Origin: DATJHM01 sp035493895
GTDB taxonomy: Bacteria > Chloroflexota > Ktedonobacteria > Ktedonobacterales > Ktedonobacteraceae
NCBI GenBank assembly: GCA_035493895.1
Contig: DATJHM010000086.1
Location: 6,476 to 70,475 of the forward strand
Reading direction: 5' to 3'
Length of the DNA stretch: 64,000 bases
Shown here: positions 1 through 9,519 of the stretch, in pieces
How positions within the stretch are numbered: the stretch's first letter is position 1
Layout of the letters: each line of letters starts with the position of its first letter
Position numbers and translations under genes: made by a program
The notes under the pieces: generated by a model
Database searches by the model: none
Told to the model about the DNA's origin: nothing
What the model saw: only the letters and a program-made list of their open reading frames with translations

Positions 1-582
1 ATGACCATCGCCCATGACCAGGATCTGCGTATTCGTTCGACCCGCTGCCAGCGAGAGTGCCAGCGAGATCGCCTGCTCCAGATCAGCATCCTGATTGGTC
101 ACATGGGCGGTGCGCAGAGCTGCTTTGAGCTGATTCTTATCCTGAGAGTCCGCGATAAGCACCCGAGGCGTACGCGCCATGGTCATCAAAGAGAGCTGAT
201 CGCCTGCGCCAAGATCGTCGATGAAATCGGCGAGCATTGTGCGCGCACTCTCGAATCTATTGGGCGCAACATCCGTGGCTTGCATGCTGGCAGAAGCCTG
301 CAAAATCACAATCGTATTGCCGCCCAGCGCACTACCACTCAGAATCGCCGGACGCGCCAGCACCAGGATAAGTACGAGTGCCGCCAGCAATTGCAATAGA
401 AGCAGCGGCGTCCAGCGCAGACGTTGCCAGGGCTGGCTGGCCTGAAGATTCTGAAGTGCCTGTTGCCAGAGAAACGTGCTTCCAATCGTGCGCTCCTGGC
501 GTTTGGGTCGCATGAAATAGAGCAGCAGAATGAGCGGTATGATAAAGGCAAAAGCAAGCGCCGCTGGCACCAATAGACTCAT
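1..582 (-). CDS. BatA-like membrane VWA-domain protein (N-terminal part, cut by window edge)
   Basis: The frame is open from an ATG at 582 to the window edge, giving 194 residues. It begins with two membrane segments (about residues 5-23 and 57-81) followed by the start of a von Willebrand factor A domain at about residue 90, the layout of BatA/aerotolerance-type proteins. The metal-site motif normally read as D-x-S-x-S appears here as Q-A-S-A-S, so the first Asp is missing. The start follows an AAGGATGA-like ribosome site and lies 18 bases after the DUF58 gene, in the same direction. Together with that gene and the MoxR ATPase it forms the classic MoxR/DUF58/VWA set, thought to assemble or mature envelope complexes. 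The C-terminus is not visible. Confidence 0.85.
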   Translation of the reverse strand, partial: MSLLVPAALAFAFIIPLILLLYFMRPKRQERTIGSTFLWQQALQNLQASQPWQRLRWTPLLLLQLLAALVLILVLARPAILSGSALGGNTIVILQASASMQATDVAPNRFESARTMLADFIDDLGAGDQLSLMTMARTPRVLIADSQDKNQLKAALRTAHVTNQDADLEQAISLALSLAAGRTNTQILVMGDGH

Positions 583-600
583 AGGATCATCCTTACCAGG

Positions 601-1500
601 CTATTTCACCAATTCAATCTGTCGCAATAAACGTTGCACGACTTCAGTCACACTGGTATTACTGGGAATCAGGGCATAGGTCCCTCGCTGAGCATGCGCA
701 AATGCCATGAGTTCCTGCGTGTAACGGTGCAGGCGCTCATGATAGGCTTGCAGGACGACCGAAGAGACGCTCACCTCAACATGGTTCGCGCTCTCACAAT
801 CCCGCAAACGCCAATCGCCCTGAATATCGGGATCAATCTCGTCAGGAGAGAGAATCTGCAAAAGCGCCACCTCCTGACGAAGCTGTTGGACCGAACGCAC
901 ACCGGTCTGATAGCCTCCCGCCACAAAAAAATCTGAGATGATGAGCGTCAAACCGGGACCGGGCGCGACACGCCCCAGGTCGTAAAGCGCCCGATTCAAA
1001 TCTGTCGCGCCCGCTTTCGGGAGCGTTGTCAGAAATTCGCCGATGCTCCAGATCGCATTTTTGCCGGTTGCGCGGCGATAAGCGGTGAGCCTATCAGTTA
1101 AGGCCCCCACGATCACTGTATCCTCGCCTCGCAGCGCCACATAAGCCAGCGCAGCCGCCAGCGCGATGGCGAGATCAGACTTTGCTGGCGTGCCATGCTG
1201 CATCGAGGCGGAACAATCAATCAAGATGGTGACAGTAATATTCTCTTCCGCTTCAAAAACGCGCAGGAAAAGACGCTCCAGGCGTGCGTATGCGCGCCAA
1301 TCGATACGACGAAAATCATCGCCGGGCGTGTAGCGTCTATAATCGGCAAACTCCATCGAAGTGCCTGCCTGCGGCGAACGTCTTCGTCCCGGGCGACCCG
1401 TTGCCTGAGCACGGCGCGTCATCAGTGAGAGCACATCCAATCGCTGCATGACACTGGCATCCAGAGGGAAGCGATTATTGTTATTTGCTGGCATTGTCAT
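601..1500 (-). CDS. DUF58 domain protein with VWA-like fold
   Basis: About 299 residues. The N-terminal region has the DUF58 signature (R-R-S, then F-x-D-Y-R-x-Y-x-P-G-D-D and I-D-W near residues 50-68), followed by a VWA-like domain with an intact D-C-S-A-S metal motif at about residue 95. DUF58 proteins accompany MoxR ATPases, which are believed to act on VWA partners as chaperones. The open frame extends to a TTG at 1512, inside the MoxR stop region. The ATG at 1500 is preferred because it follows the MoxR stop codon (1507-1505); the ATG at 1494 is also possible. No membrane segment is evident, so it is probably cytoplasmic. Confidence 0.9.
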   Translation of the reverse strand: MTMPANNNNRFPLDASVMQRLDVLSLMTRRAQATGRPGRRRSPQAGTSMEFADYRRYTPGDDFRRIDWRAYARLERLFLRVFEAEENITVTILIDCSASMQHGTPAKSDLAIALAAALAYVALRGEDTVIVGALTDRLTAYRRATGKNAIWSIGEFLTTLPKAGATDLNRALYDLGRVAPGPGLTLIISDFFVAGGYQTGVRSVQQLRQEVALLQILSPDEIDPDIQGDWRLRDCESANHVEVSVSSVVLQAYHERLHRYTQELMAFAHAQRGTYALIPSNTSVTEVVQRLLRQIELVK

Positions 1501-1504
1501 ACAC

Positions 1505-2593
1505 TTATGCAACCGTTTCTAGTTCAGACAAAATTTGTTCGATCAGGTGCTCCGGCGAAATCCCATCGGCCAGACCATCAAAATTCAAGACGATACGATG
1601 GCGAAGCGCTGGATAGGCGACCGCACGCAGGTCTTCCATAGAGACGTTATAGCGTCCCTCCAGCAAAGCTCGTACTCTGGATGTCATGATCAACGCCTGA
1701 AGTCCACGCGGACTGGCTCCATACCGCACATACTGACGCACCATTTCGGGTGCATCCTCTTGATCCGGATGGGTTGCCAGCAAAAGACGCACCGCATGCT
1801 CTTTAATATGTGTGGCAACCGGGACCGCACGCGCAATCTCAATCAGGCGCGTCAACTCTTCCCCGTTCGCAACCGCCTTCGCGCGCGACGATTGTGTTCC
1901 AACCGTCGAATCTATAATACGTAAGAGATCATCTGCATTAGGAAATGTGACCATAATCTTTAATAAAAAGCGGTCGAGCTGAGCTTCAGGCAGTGTATAC
2001 GTACCCTCCATCTCAAGCGGATTCTGGGTCGCCAGCACGAAGAAGGGCGCAGGCAGCGGACGCGTTTTATCACCCACACTCACCGTACGCTCTTGCATCC
2101 CCTCCAACAATGCCGATTGTGTCTTCGGCGTAGCACGGTTAATCTCATCGGCCAGCACAATGTTCGCGAAGATCGGCCCCGGCTGAAAACTGAAGGCGCG
2201 TCGTCCCTGGGATGATGAGGCGTCAGCCTGTTCCGTGACGATCGTGGTCCCAACGATATCAGCAGGCATCAGATCGGGCGTAAACTGAATACGTGTGAAC
2301 TTTAAGGTCAGGGCATCGGAGAGTGTACGCACCAGCAAGGTTTTACCCAGTCCCGGCACACCTTCGAGCAACACATGCCCTCCGGCAAAAAGCGCCAGCA
2401 AGAGTTCGCGAATCACCCGCTGTTGCCCGAGCACGACAGCATCAAGTTCCTCCTCAAGGCGACGCGCCACCCGCATAAACTCCTCGATAGCGGCCTCACT
2501 CGGTTCGCCAGAAGACACAAAATCTTTCCGCGCTTCCGACTCGGCGGTGGGGTAATGCTCCGGCGAGAACAGCTGATCACTGGTATTCGACAT
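1505..2593 (-). CDS. MoxR family AAA+ ATPase
   Basis: 362 residues. The Walker A motif G-V-P-G-L-G-K-T lies near residues 78-85 and Walker B V-L-A-D-E-I-N-R near 145-152. The sensor region A-T-Q-N-P-L-E and the MoxR-type lid domain follow. MoxR ATPases are hexameric chaperone-like enzymes that activate VWA-domain partners, two of which are encoded just downstream. The gene begins 6 bases after the Gln-rich membrane protein ends. The first 30 residues look disordered and acidic. Family assignment is secure; the client protein is not known. Confidence 0.95.
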   Translation of the reverse strand: MSNTSDQLFSPEHYPTAESEARKDFVSSGEPSEAAIEEFMRVARRLEEELDAVVLGQQRVIRELLLALFAGGHVLLEGVPGLGKTLLVRTLSDALTLKFTRIQFTPDLMPADIVGTTIVTEQADASSSQGRRAFSFQPGPIFANIVLADEINRATPKTQSALLEGMQERTVSVGDKTRPLPAPFFVLATQNPLEMEGTYTLPEAQLDRFLLKIMVTFPNADDLLRIIDSTVGTQSSRAKAVANGEELTRLIEIARAVPVATHIKEHAVRLLLATHPDQEDAPEMVRQYVRYGASPRGLQALIMTSRVRALLEGRYNVSMEDLRAVAYPALRHRIVLNFDGLADGISPEHLIEQILSELETVA

Positions 2594-2599
2594 AATCGT

Positions 2600-4162
2600 C
2601 TATTGCCCTTCTAGTGAATTGAAGTACTCATGTACAAGGTCTTTCAGGTCGGGAGAGATATCGCTGTTATCAATAGCATCGTGTGCCATCTGGTCATATT
2701 GCGCAATGACCTGCGAATAGGGAACATTGCTGCCAGCCTGGACTACGCCATTGCCCTGATCGCTCATTTGCTGGCTTGTGCCAGAACCGAGCTGACCCGG
2801 AACATAGACCTGCTCGTTTTTACCGGTGCCGTTGCTCCCTTTCGTGCCATTCCCCTGCCCCTGCCCCTGCTGACCTTGCTGGCCCTGTTGACCTTGCTGA
2901 CTCTGGCCTTGCTGATTTGTTTTCCCCTGCTCGGTTGCCGTCTGTCCCTGCTGGCTTGCCTGAGCTTGCTGGCTTTGTGAACCATCGCTGGAGGCGGCCA
3001 GACTGTTCGCAGCCTGTTGTAGATCCTGGGAAATCTGGTTGAGGCCCTGCTCTTTGGTCTGATTCTGCGCATTCTGCTCGGCTGCCGATTGCACTTCTTT
3101 CGCTGCTGCCTCCTGCTCAGCCGTATTGCCATCGGTCAACGATTTCGCCAGATCGCGCAGAGCCGAGCTCATTTGCGCATTCTGACTGGCCTGATTCGCC
3201 GCCTGCTCAAGCTGTTGCGCCACGTCACTGCGCTGCTGAGGCGTCATTTTGCTGACCTCCGAGGCCAGTTTCTGGAGGGCTGCGGCAAGACTCTGAGGAT
3301 CATTATTCGCCAGCGCCTGTCCTATCTCCTTTAAAGCTGGATCATTGCTATTCTGTAAAGCGTTCCCGGCGGCATTCTGCCCCTGCGTATTCTGTGCCGT
3401 CTGAGGATTACGCAACTGATCGATCTTTGTCTGAGCCTGCGCTATGGCCTGCTGAGCCTCAGTATCAGATTTCGCCTGTTGCAGCTTTGAGGTCAACTCC
3501 TGCAAAATCTGATCAAGTTGCTGCTGCTGTTGTTTTGTCAACGTGGGCGACTGGGCAAGCTCCTGGCGAATGTGCTCCACTGCGGCCACCTGCTTTGCGA
3601 TACGCGCTTGAAGCGCCGCCTGCTGCTGAAGCACATGATCCATCGGATTGGGCAGTACTACAAGCAAAGCAAGAGCCAGCACAAATGCGACCAGAGTGAG
3701 CAGGGTCGCACGCGTTGGACGCAGCGAGATAGCGCTAGCGGGCGTAAAATCCTTCAGATGTTTCAGCGCATCTCGCCTCTGCAAACCTGCGAGCGGGGAC
3801 GCTTCCTCACGTAACTCCCAGGCCGTGCCCAGGCGATCATGCAACCCGAGACGACGATCGACGAGCAAGGCCGTACGCGCCACAGAAGGACGAGAACGTA
3901 TTGCCAACCCTACCGCAAGAGCAAGGCAGAACAACGCAAGCCCTTCGGCCCAGATCAGAGCATGCGCCCAGGGGAACAGACGCGCAACCAGAAGGACCAG
4001 ACAGGCGGAGATAAGAGCTGCGATACTTCCCTGCATAAGCCTGCGTTGGGTCTGCTGAAGAAGAAGCCGCCTACGCCAGGGAACCAGGGCTACGACCAAT
4101 TCCCGGCTACCAGGCATCGTATGGCTGAGGAGCGCACTTTTTTGCGGAGATAGAGTTGTCAT
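2600..4162 (-). CDS. Gln-rich coiled-coil membrane protein of the MoxR cluster
   Basis: 520 residues. Hydrophobic segments near residues 45-92 (probably two helices) and 155-175 anchor the N-terminus. The following 300 residues are extremely rich in Gln, Ala, Ser and Asn with long predicted coiled coils, including Q-Q-Q-Q-Q and a Q-G-Q-Q-G-Q-Q-G tract near residue 425. The C-terminus is a short acidic, more ordered segment that ends at residue 520. I do not recognise a named family; large membrane proteins with similar coiled coils are seen beside MoxR/DUF58 genes and may serve as an extracytoplasmic scaffold, which is inference. The start follows AAGAAGGG. The tandem Gln-Gly codons could vary between strains. 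Confidence 0.8.
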   Translation of the reverse strand: MTTLSPQKSALLSHTMPGSRELVVALVPWRRRLLLQQTQRRLMQGSIAALISACLVLLVARLFPWAHALIWAEGLALFCLALAVGLAIRSRPSVARTALLVDRRLGLHDRLGTAWELREEASPLAGLQRRDALKHLKDFTPASAISLRPTRATLLTLVAFVLALALLVVLPNPMDHVLQQQAALQARIAKQVAAVEHIRQELAQSPTLTKQQQQQLDQILQELTSKLQQAKSDTEAQQAIAQAQTKIDQLRNPQTAQNTQGQNAAGNALQNSNDPALKEIGQALANNDPQSLAAALQKLASEVSKMTPQQRSDVAQQLEQAANQASQNAQMSSALRDLAKSLTDGNTAEQEAAAKEVQSAAEQNAQNQTKEQGLNQISQDLQQAANSLAASSDGSQSQQAQASQQGQTATEQGKTNQQGQSQQGQQGQQGQQGQGQGNGTKGSNGTGKNEQVYVPGQLGSGTSQQMSDQGNGVVQAGSNVPYSQVIAQYDQMAHDAIDNSDISPDLKDLVHEYFNSLEGQ

Positions 4163-4237
4163 AACCGACCCTTCTTTCTATCGTCGATGCTATCAAGGGA
4201 GACAGAACCTTTGCTCGCCAGGGTGCAATTCCTCTGC

Positions 4238-5188
4238 TCAAACCGTTGCGGGTGCCGGTATCGGCTGTTTGCGTCTGGGTAAAGGTAAACGTCCCCATGG
4301 ATTAGGTTTCGCCATGAACATGCTCAGCAGAAAAAAGATCACGCTGGCTAGCAGGCAGAGCAATAGATACGCCAGCCAGGGCGCAAAAGATATATTGCGG
4401 ATCACATAAGGTGCCAACGCTAATCCCGAGCCATACGTATTGAAAAGAGCAACTATCGGATTCCACATCAACATTATTTGCGTTTGCGGTACAAGACTCC
4501 CCTGACCAGCCCCGCTCGTCACCAGACCCGAGAATTGCAACCAGCCTGGAAGTGTGGACGAAGCCAGCAGTGAGGGCGAATTAGCATCGCTGGTGGAATT
4601 AAGAATGGAGAGCGAGATCAAAGGTAGAAAAACCCAGATCATGCTCACCATATAGGTCACAGATAGAGAAATCCCCGGACGATGAAAAATCGTCGAGCAG
4701 AACAGGCCAAATGAGCCTATCGTTAGAGCTGTCACGATAAAAACCAGCATGCCCCGCAGAAATTGTATAGAAGAGATCCCTCCAAAGAAGAAGACCAGAC
4801 TAAAAAGAGGAATCGCTGCGGCAATGAGCAGCAACGCATTGAGCAAACCAGCCACCAGCTTTGCCGCTACAAGCGAGAACGACGAGAGCCGTGAGCAGAG
4901 CAACATATCATAGGTCTGCTGCTCTTTCTCTCCATTCATTGTAGCCGCGGTCAGAGCTGGCGTAATAAATACCATCAGAAAGAGCTGCCCTTGTACGAGC
5001 AAGGTATAGAGCACAACTCCGGTATCACTCAGGCCATTGCCCGCATAACTCAGCGAGAGGGTCGAACGGCTAATAAAAAACCAGCCGACCAGACCCATCA
5101 AGAGCACATAGCCAATCACCACCCACATTGTGCGTTCGCGGCGCATGCACACGCGTAGCTCTTTGACTAAAAGTGAAATGAACGTCAT
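4238..5188 (-). CDS. ABC-2 type transporter permease
   Basis: 316 residues with about six hydrophobic segments, beginning near residue 23 and ending near residue 290. The motif N-G-E-K-E-Q-Q-T-Y-D after the second segment is typical of ABC-2 permeases linked to export and to gliding-type Gld/Nos transporters. Its ATG overlaps the TGA of the ATPase gene (ATGA at 5188-5185), so the two are translationally coupled and form one transporter. The substrate cannot be read from sequence. The short C-terminal tail is basic and Pro-rich. Confidence 0.9.
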   Translation of the reverse strand: MTFISLLVKELRVCMRRERTMWVVIGYVLLMGLVGWFFISRSTLSLSYAGNGLSDTGVVLYTLLVQGQLFLMVFITPALTAATMNGEKEQQTYDMLLCSRLSSFSLVAAKLVAGLLNALLLIAAAIPLFSLVFFFGGISSIQFLRGMLVFIVTALTIGSFGLFCSTIFHRPGISLSVTYMVSMIWVFLPLISLSILNSTSDANSPSLLASSTLPGWLQFSGLVTSGAGQGSLVPQTQIMLMWNPIVALFNTYGSGLALAPYVIRNISFAPWLAYLLLCLLASVIFFLLSMFMAKPNPWGRLPLPRRKQPIPAPATV

Positions 5189-6153
5189 GGCTGACTGTTC
5201 CCTTCTGTAAGACGTAAAAATGCCTCCTCAAGGCGTCCTCCAATGCTGCGAGGAGCAAAAGAGATGATCGGGAGTTCATGGGCGATGAGCGTACGCAAAA
5301 GATGATGTAAAGCCTGATCATCGCCCGAAAACTCTGTATAGATCATCTCGTCTTCGGCGACATCCGCAGAAAGGATGTCTGGCAGTGAACGCAAAAGTTC
5401 TAGCGTGACCAGGATTTTATCTGGCTCTAAGAGACGCATGGCGATCTGACGATTCGTCTGGAAATGCTGAGAGAGCGTTTCGATATCGCCCGAAAGTACC
5501 AGACGACCACCTTGAATAACCGCAATATTCGTGCACATTTCTGCCAGTTCCAGCAGCACATGCGAACTGATCACCACCGTTTTCCCCATCGTATGCAGCG
5601 TATGAATCAGCTCTCGCAATTCAACACGTGTGCGCGGGTCCAGTCCAGCCGCCGGTTCATCCAGCAGGATGAGATCAGGATCATGAACCAGAGCACGTGC
5701 CAGACAGAGACGCTGTTGCATACCGCGAGAAAGTGTCTCGACCAGCGTTTTTCGATAGGCAGTAAGGTCCACCAGTTCCAGCAAGTCTGAGACAATGTGT
5801 GCGCGTTGTCGGCCAGAGATGCCGTGGATACCAGCGTAAAATTGCAAGTACTCCTCAGTCGTGATATCTGGATAAATCCCAAAGATATCAGGCATATAAC
5901 CGATCTTGCGCTGAATCAAGGAAGGGACATGGCTCACATCCTTCCCTTCAAACCAGACATGGCCAGATGAAGGCGCAATCAATGCCGCGAGGATACGCAG
6001 TAGCGTCGTTTTGCCCGCTCCATTAGGTCCGATCAACCCGTAGATCGCACCTCGTGGAATTTCAAGCGAGATATCATCCAGGGCAACTACCGAGCGGTAG
6101 CGCTTAGAGATATGTCCTATTTGAATGATGGTATCGGTTTGCGTGCTCTGCAT
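5185..6153 (-). CDS. ABC transporter ATP-binding protein
   Basis: 322 residues from the ATG at 6153. Walker A G-P-N-G-A-G-K-T is at about 42-49, the signature L-S-R-G-M-Q-Q-R-L at about 141-149, and Walker B L-I-L-L-D-E-P at about 161-167. The C-terminal 90 residues form the extra regulatory domain common in ABC-2 exporters. The ribosome site AGGAAGGG is followed by three in-frame TTG codons (6165-6157) and then the ATG, so a TTG start is possible. It is coupled to the permease gene and lies between the large secreted protein and the MoxR genes, which suggests the transporter serves the same envelope process. Confidence 0.93.
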   Translation of the reverse strand: MQSTQTDTIIQIGHISKRYRSVVALDDISLEIPRGAIYGLIGPNGAGKTTLLRILAALIAPSSGHVWFEGKDVSHVPSLIQRKIGYMPDIFGIYPDITTEEYLQFYAGIHGISGRQRAHIVSDLLELVDLTAYRKTLVETLSRGMQQRLCLARALVHDPDLILLDEPAAGLDPRTRVELRELIHTLHTMGKTVVISSHVLLELAEMCTNIAVIQGGRLVLSGDIETLSQHFQTNRQIAMRLLEPDKILVTLELLRSLPDILSADVAEDEMIYTEFSGDDQALHHLLRTLIAHELPIISFAPRSIGGRLEEAFLRLTEGNSQP

Positions 6154-6277
6154 AAACAACAACAAGCCCTTCCTGCTGAATAATTAAGGACCTTTGGCAC
6201 TGGTCCCGACCTGTCAGGTATTGTAAAAAGATGATATAGAAAGCAAGACGTCAAAAACGCAAACGAGGAGACACTGG

Positions 6278-8959
6278 TCAGGTAGTCGCAGTTCCCTGAA
6301 TATCCAGAGAAGGAGTGCCCACCAGAATATTCCCCAATGTTGCATCATCGTTATTGAGTTGTACCAGGATACGCCCACCACTACCAATATAAGCCTGCGT
6401 ATTCCCTGGGGAATAACGATATTGACGAAGCGTAAAACTATCCCAGGCGTGCGTCTGCCAGTTATACAAGTAACCATGCATACGGCTAGCATCCTGCGCA
6501 GGGATCACGCCACCACCAACGGAAATGATCATTTGCGAAAGATTTTGCGGCTCCAGAATACTGATCTGGTTCGTGAGCAGATTAGGGATGTTGGGCAATG
6601 AAAACTCAAATGTCATACTCCCTGTCGTCATTACATACACATCGGCCATCTGCGTTTGCACAGGGGCATTCTGTGTCTGCCTCACATCGACAAGCTGGCC
6701 TACCGTGGTAATTGTGCCCGCAGGAATCACACCCGCATAATGCACGTCGAGTGGAGCCTGTAACAACGCCTCCTGCGTTCCCGTGGACGTATTGCCATTA
6801 ATCGTGACATTGCCCATCGTCTCCGGGCTAGGATTGGTCCAGGCTATCAAGGTCGCTGCTGCACCAGAGAGCAACAATGGGTCACGGTTGATAAGTTGAT
6901 TGGAGGTCGTATAGAGACGTTTGAGGCTGGTATATTGCCGATTAGCGATCAGTTGGCTACAGAGACTCGTGCTACAATTCTCCCCGCTCAACGTCTGGAG
7001 GATCATAATGTGACGTTGTACTTCATTCTGAGGGGAATGTTCAGGGATGGTCTGGCTATATGATAACTGCACGTTTTTGCTGGTCGCAATCTGATCCGCA
7101 ATACTCAATCCCTGAGAATTGCCGGTATCATTCAGCGGGTAACGAATCTGCCGCGTCTGGTGAGGCGCAAGTTGACCAAGAGGGATAGGATCATTATTGA
7201 ACAGCACATAGGCATCACTCAGCGCATAAGGCAACGTATTCGTCACTGTCCCCTGCAAAACATTATTCTGCAAAAACAGGTTGGAAAGCAGTGCGCCGGG
7301 CACCTGGAGATCATGCTGCGAAATGAGCGCATGGCTGGTCCACGAATTGACGCTCGTCAGGTTGACATCAATCCCATTCTGACCCGAACGAATTATCGTA
7401 GAGGAGGACGCTCTCCCACTCTGGGGATCATTGTTGGGCTGGACCAGGCTATAGTTTGGCATATGAACCTGAAAACTTCCCTGATTGGGAACAAAGACAT
7501 CCATATAGGTGGTAATCTGCGCCGACGTGGTTTTCGCCTCTGGATGCCCAAGCTGCATCACGGCAATACTACTACTGATCACTGTGTTCCCCTTCTGGTG
7601 TATCGTCAATCCATAGCTGAGACCAGAAAAGAGGAGAATGGTACACAAGGTAATACGCCAGCTCCAATCACGCTTCTTCAGGAAACGCACGAGCAAGAAA
7701 CGCGCCGGACCGAGCACAACCGCATAACTCAACAAGAGCACAAGTATCAGCCACGGCGAGATGATAGAGGTCGGAAAGAGCGATTGCAGCAGTGCGCTCA
7801 TCCCTCCATAAGAGTAGGCGGGAGTATGCCAGCTTGACGCCACTGAGTTGATATTCGTCATGATCATTTTGTCGCCAAGGGTGCGCAACAGCACGCCTTT
7901 CCAGAGCATGGATGTGTTGGACCAGTTCACGAGAGGCGAGAGCGTCGGATCAAAGGCGAGGTAACAGATCTGTCCCTGCCCCAATGCCGCCTCAACCATG
8001 AGCGGCGCTGTATCAGAAGAGAGCACGGTTAAAGCGCCAGAAGTGGCCGTACTGGTACTCACCGGCACTGCCGATGAAAGGGCATCATTGCTTTGAGACT
8101 CCTGCGGACCTCCTTTCGAAGGCCCTCCAAGCGGCAGAAGTGAAGTACCCGGAGGCAACATGCTCGATCCTGTCAGTCTTACCGGCAAAAGATCTGCCGG
8201 GAGAGGGCTCAACGTTCGCCGCCACTCAGGTCCCCCGACGAGGATCAAGTTGCCGCCTCGCGCCACCCAGTTTTGCAGTGCGGTTAACTGAGCCGGACTC
8301 AGATTACTGGAGGTAAAATTATCCAGCAGAATAACATCAAAATTGTTGAGAACATTTGCCACCGCTGGCATGGTCGCAGCGCTCAAATGGTAGTTATAGA
8401 TAGTAGCAGTTGGATCGGAGAGAGGAAGTGCGTTCAGGGTTGTGAGCGGTAGATCTTGATCGGAAAGCGTGCCAATCAGAATATCATCTGTATTCAACGA
8501 GCGCGGCTTGCTGACCCGTGAAGCAATTGTATGACCATCACCATCCTGGAGATACGCCATCAGCGCCGAGGTATTGCCAGGAAAACCAAAAAAGAGAGGC
8601 ATATACAAAGTAACTTCTTTATGCGATCCGGAAGGAAGATTTATCGCCTCTTGATAGGTAGAAGGTGATGAGACAATATCAATGCTATCAGATGTTTGTA
8701 CTTTGAGAGAGACTGTACCAGTAAAATCGGGACCGTCATTCTTCAAGGCAATACGCACTGGTACCCAGCTATTATCGCGATAGCGGTCATCGAAACCTAC
8801 TTCAATCGAAAAACTATCTTGAGAAGCAAAGGCAGGCGTACTGGAACGGTGAGCAAGTGCATTCGGTGGAAAGAAAAGCAGGCAAACAAGCACAAGAGCA
8901 ATGCTGCTGGACAAGAGCAGAGAACGACGGGAATGAGGCTGATTCTTCGTGTTCAGCAT
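6278..8959 (-). CDS. Large exported protein with GATase1-like domain and internal membrane segments
   Basis: 893 residues from the ATG at 8959, chosen because GAGAGAGG lies 10 bases upstream; the open frame runs to a TTG at 9001. A signal sequence (hydrophobic stretch at about 13-32, ending A-L-A-H) is followed by a beta-rich region. Next comes a domain resembling the class I glutamine amidotransferase-like fold, with D-V-I-L-L-D-N-F and a G-G-N-L-I-L-V-G-G-P strand near residues 215-250. Two membrane segments follow near 400-450, then a large extracellular beta-rich portion. No catalytic triad is apparent. It is the first gene of the train that runs through the ABC transporter to MoxR and the VWA proteins, and is a plausible substrate or scaffold. 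Function unknown. Confidence 0.85.
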   Translation of the reverse strand: MLNTKNQPHSRRSLLLSSSIALVLVCLLFFPPNALAHRSSTPAFASQDSFSIEVGFDDRYRDNSWVPVRIALKNDGPDFTGTVSLKVQTSDSIDIVSSPSTYQEAINLPSGSHKEVTLYMPLFFGFPGNTSALMAYLQDGDGHTIASRVSKPRSLNTDDILIGTLSDQDLPLTTLNALPLSDPTATIYNYHLSAATMPAVANVLNNFDVILLDNFTSSNLSPAQLTALQNWVARGGNLILVGGPEWRRTLSPLPADLLPVRLTGSSMLPPGTSLLPLGGPSKGGPQESQSNDALSSAVPVSTSTATSGALTVLSSDTAPLMVEAALGQGQICYLAFDPTLSPLVNWSNTSMLWKGVLLRTLGDKMIMTNINSVASSWHTPAYSYGGMSALLQSLFPTSIISPWLILVLLLSYAVVLGPARFLLVRFLKKRDWSWRITLCTILLFSGLSYGLTIHQKGNTVISSSIAVMQLGHPEAKTTSAQITTYMDVFVPNQGSFQVHMPNYSLVQPNNDPQSGRASSSTIIRSGQNGIDVNLTSVNSWTSHALISQHDLQVPGALLSNLFLQNNVLQGTVTNTLPYALSDAYVLFNNDPIPLGQLAPHQTRQIRYPLNDTGNSQGLSIADQIATSKNVQLSYSQTIPEHSPQNEVQRHIMILQTLSGENCSTSLCSQLIANRQYTSLKRLYTTSNQLINRDPLLLSGAAATLIAWTNPSPETMGNVTINGNTSTGTQEALLQAPLDVHYAGVIPAGTITTVGQLVDVRQTQNAPVQTQMADVYVMTTGSMTFEFSLPNIPNLLTNQISILEPQNLSQMIISVGGGVIPAQDASRMHGYLYNWQTHAWDSFTLRQYRYSPGNTQAYIGSGGRILVQLNNDDATLGNILVGTPSLDIQGTATT

Positions 8960-9519
8960 GGTTTCAGAGCCTCTCTCGTTTGGCAACGTGTTGGGTCGCA
9001 AATAAAAAACGCCTAGAGCCTGAACAAAAATCCTCTCACATAGTGTAGTATAGCTATTTTATTGACGTTTTACCAAGGGCAACAGCAATCAATTTGCTTC
9101 TTCATTGCTTGTTTAACGTTATATATACACATTTCGTTACAAATTGTATCACCTTTATTCAGAAAGTTCTTCTATCGAGCTTTTCTTGCTCGCAGAACTG
9201 TTGTTCTGAAAAATCTCTCAGCAAACGTTATGGAGCCCACAACCGTTCTTGTAAAAGTGCATTTCACTCGATAGAATACAGCATAATACCCCTTCTATGC
9301 AGTATTGAGACAATACAACGGCGATAGCAGCAATCTTACTATGCTTATCTCAATTGGGAAGGAGGAAGTCTGTTCGATTTCAAAGGAGAATGCGGCGTAC
9401 CCTTCAGAAGTCTCTGTCCAGGTCGATAGTATAAGATGAAGGCATTGATACGAGCACTGTTCTTCTGAGGCAATAGCTGATACAGGCGCTGATAAACAGC
9501 GCCCGACAAAAAACACGAA
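8960..9519. other. Non-coding stretch between rpiA and the transporter train
   Basis: AT-rich DNA of 560 bases. Short open frames exist on both strands but lack ribosome sites and protein-like composition. The only structure seen is a small hairpin GGCGCTG/CAGCGCC at 9485-9503 just downstream of rpiA, without a following T tract, and the tentative promoter listed separately. Confidence 0.5.
9047..9076 (-). promoter_or_regulatory. Possible promoter of the 6278-8959 gene train
   Basis: On the minus strand a TTGGTA (9076-9071) lies 18 bases before TATACT (9052-9047), about 90 bases upstream of the chosen start. The -10 is good and the -35 is weak, so this is tentative. Confidence 0.3.

Noticed and set aside
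1505..6153. Anti-phage defence system built on MoxR, VWA and ABC genes
   Set aside because: No nuclease, methylase or other effector is linked, and the gene set matches the common MoxR/DUF58/VWA envelope arrangement.
9062..9274. 70-residue frame in the rpiA-transporter gap
   Set aside because: AT-driven hydrophobic composition with no ribosome site; another frame of equal length overlaps it.
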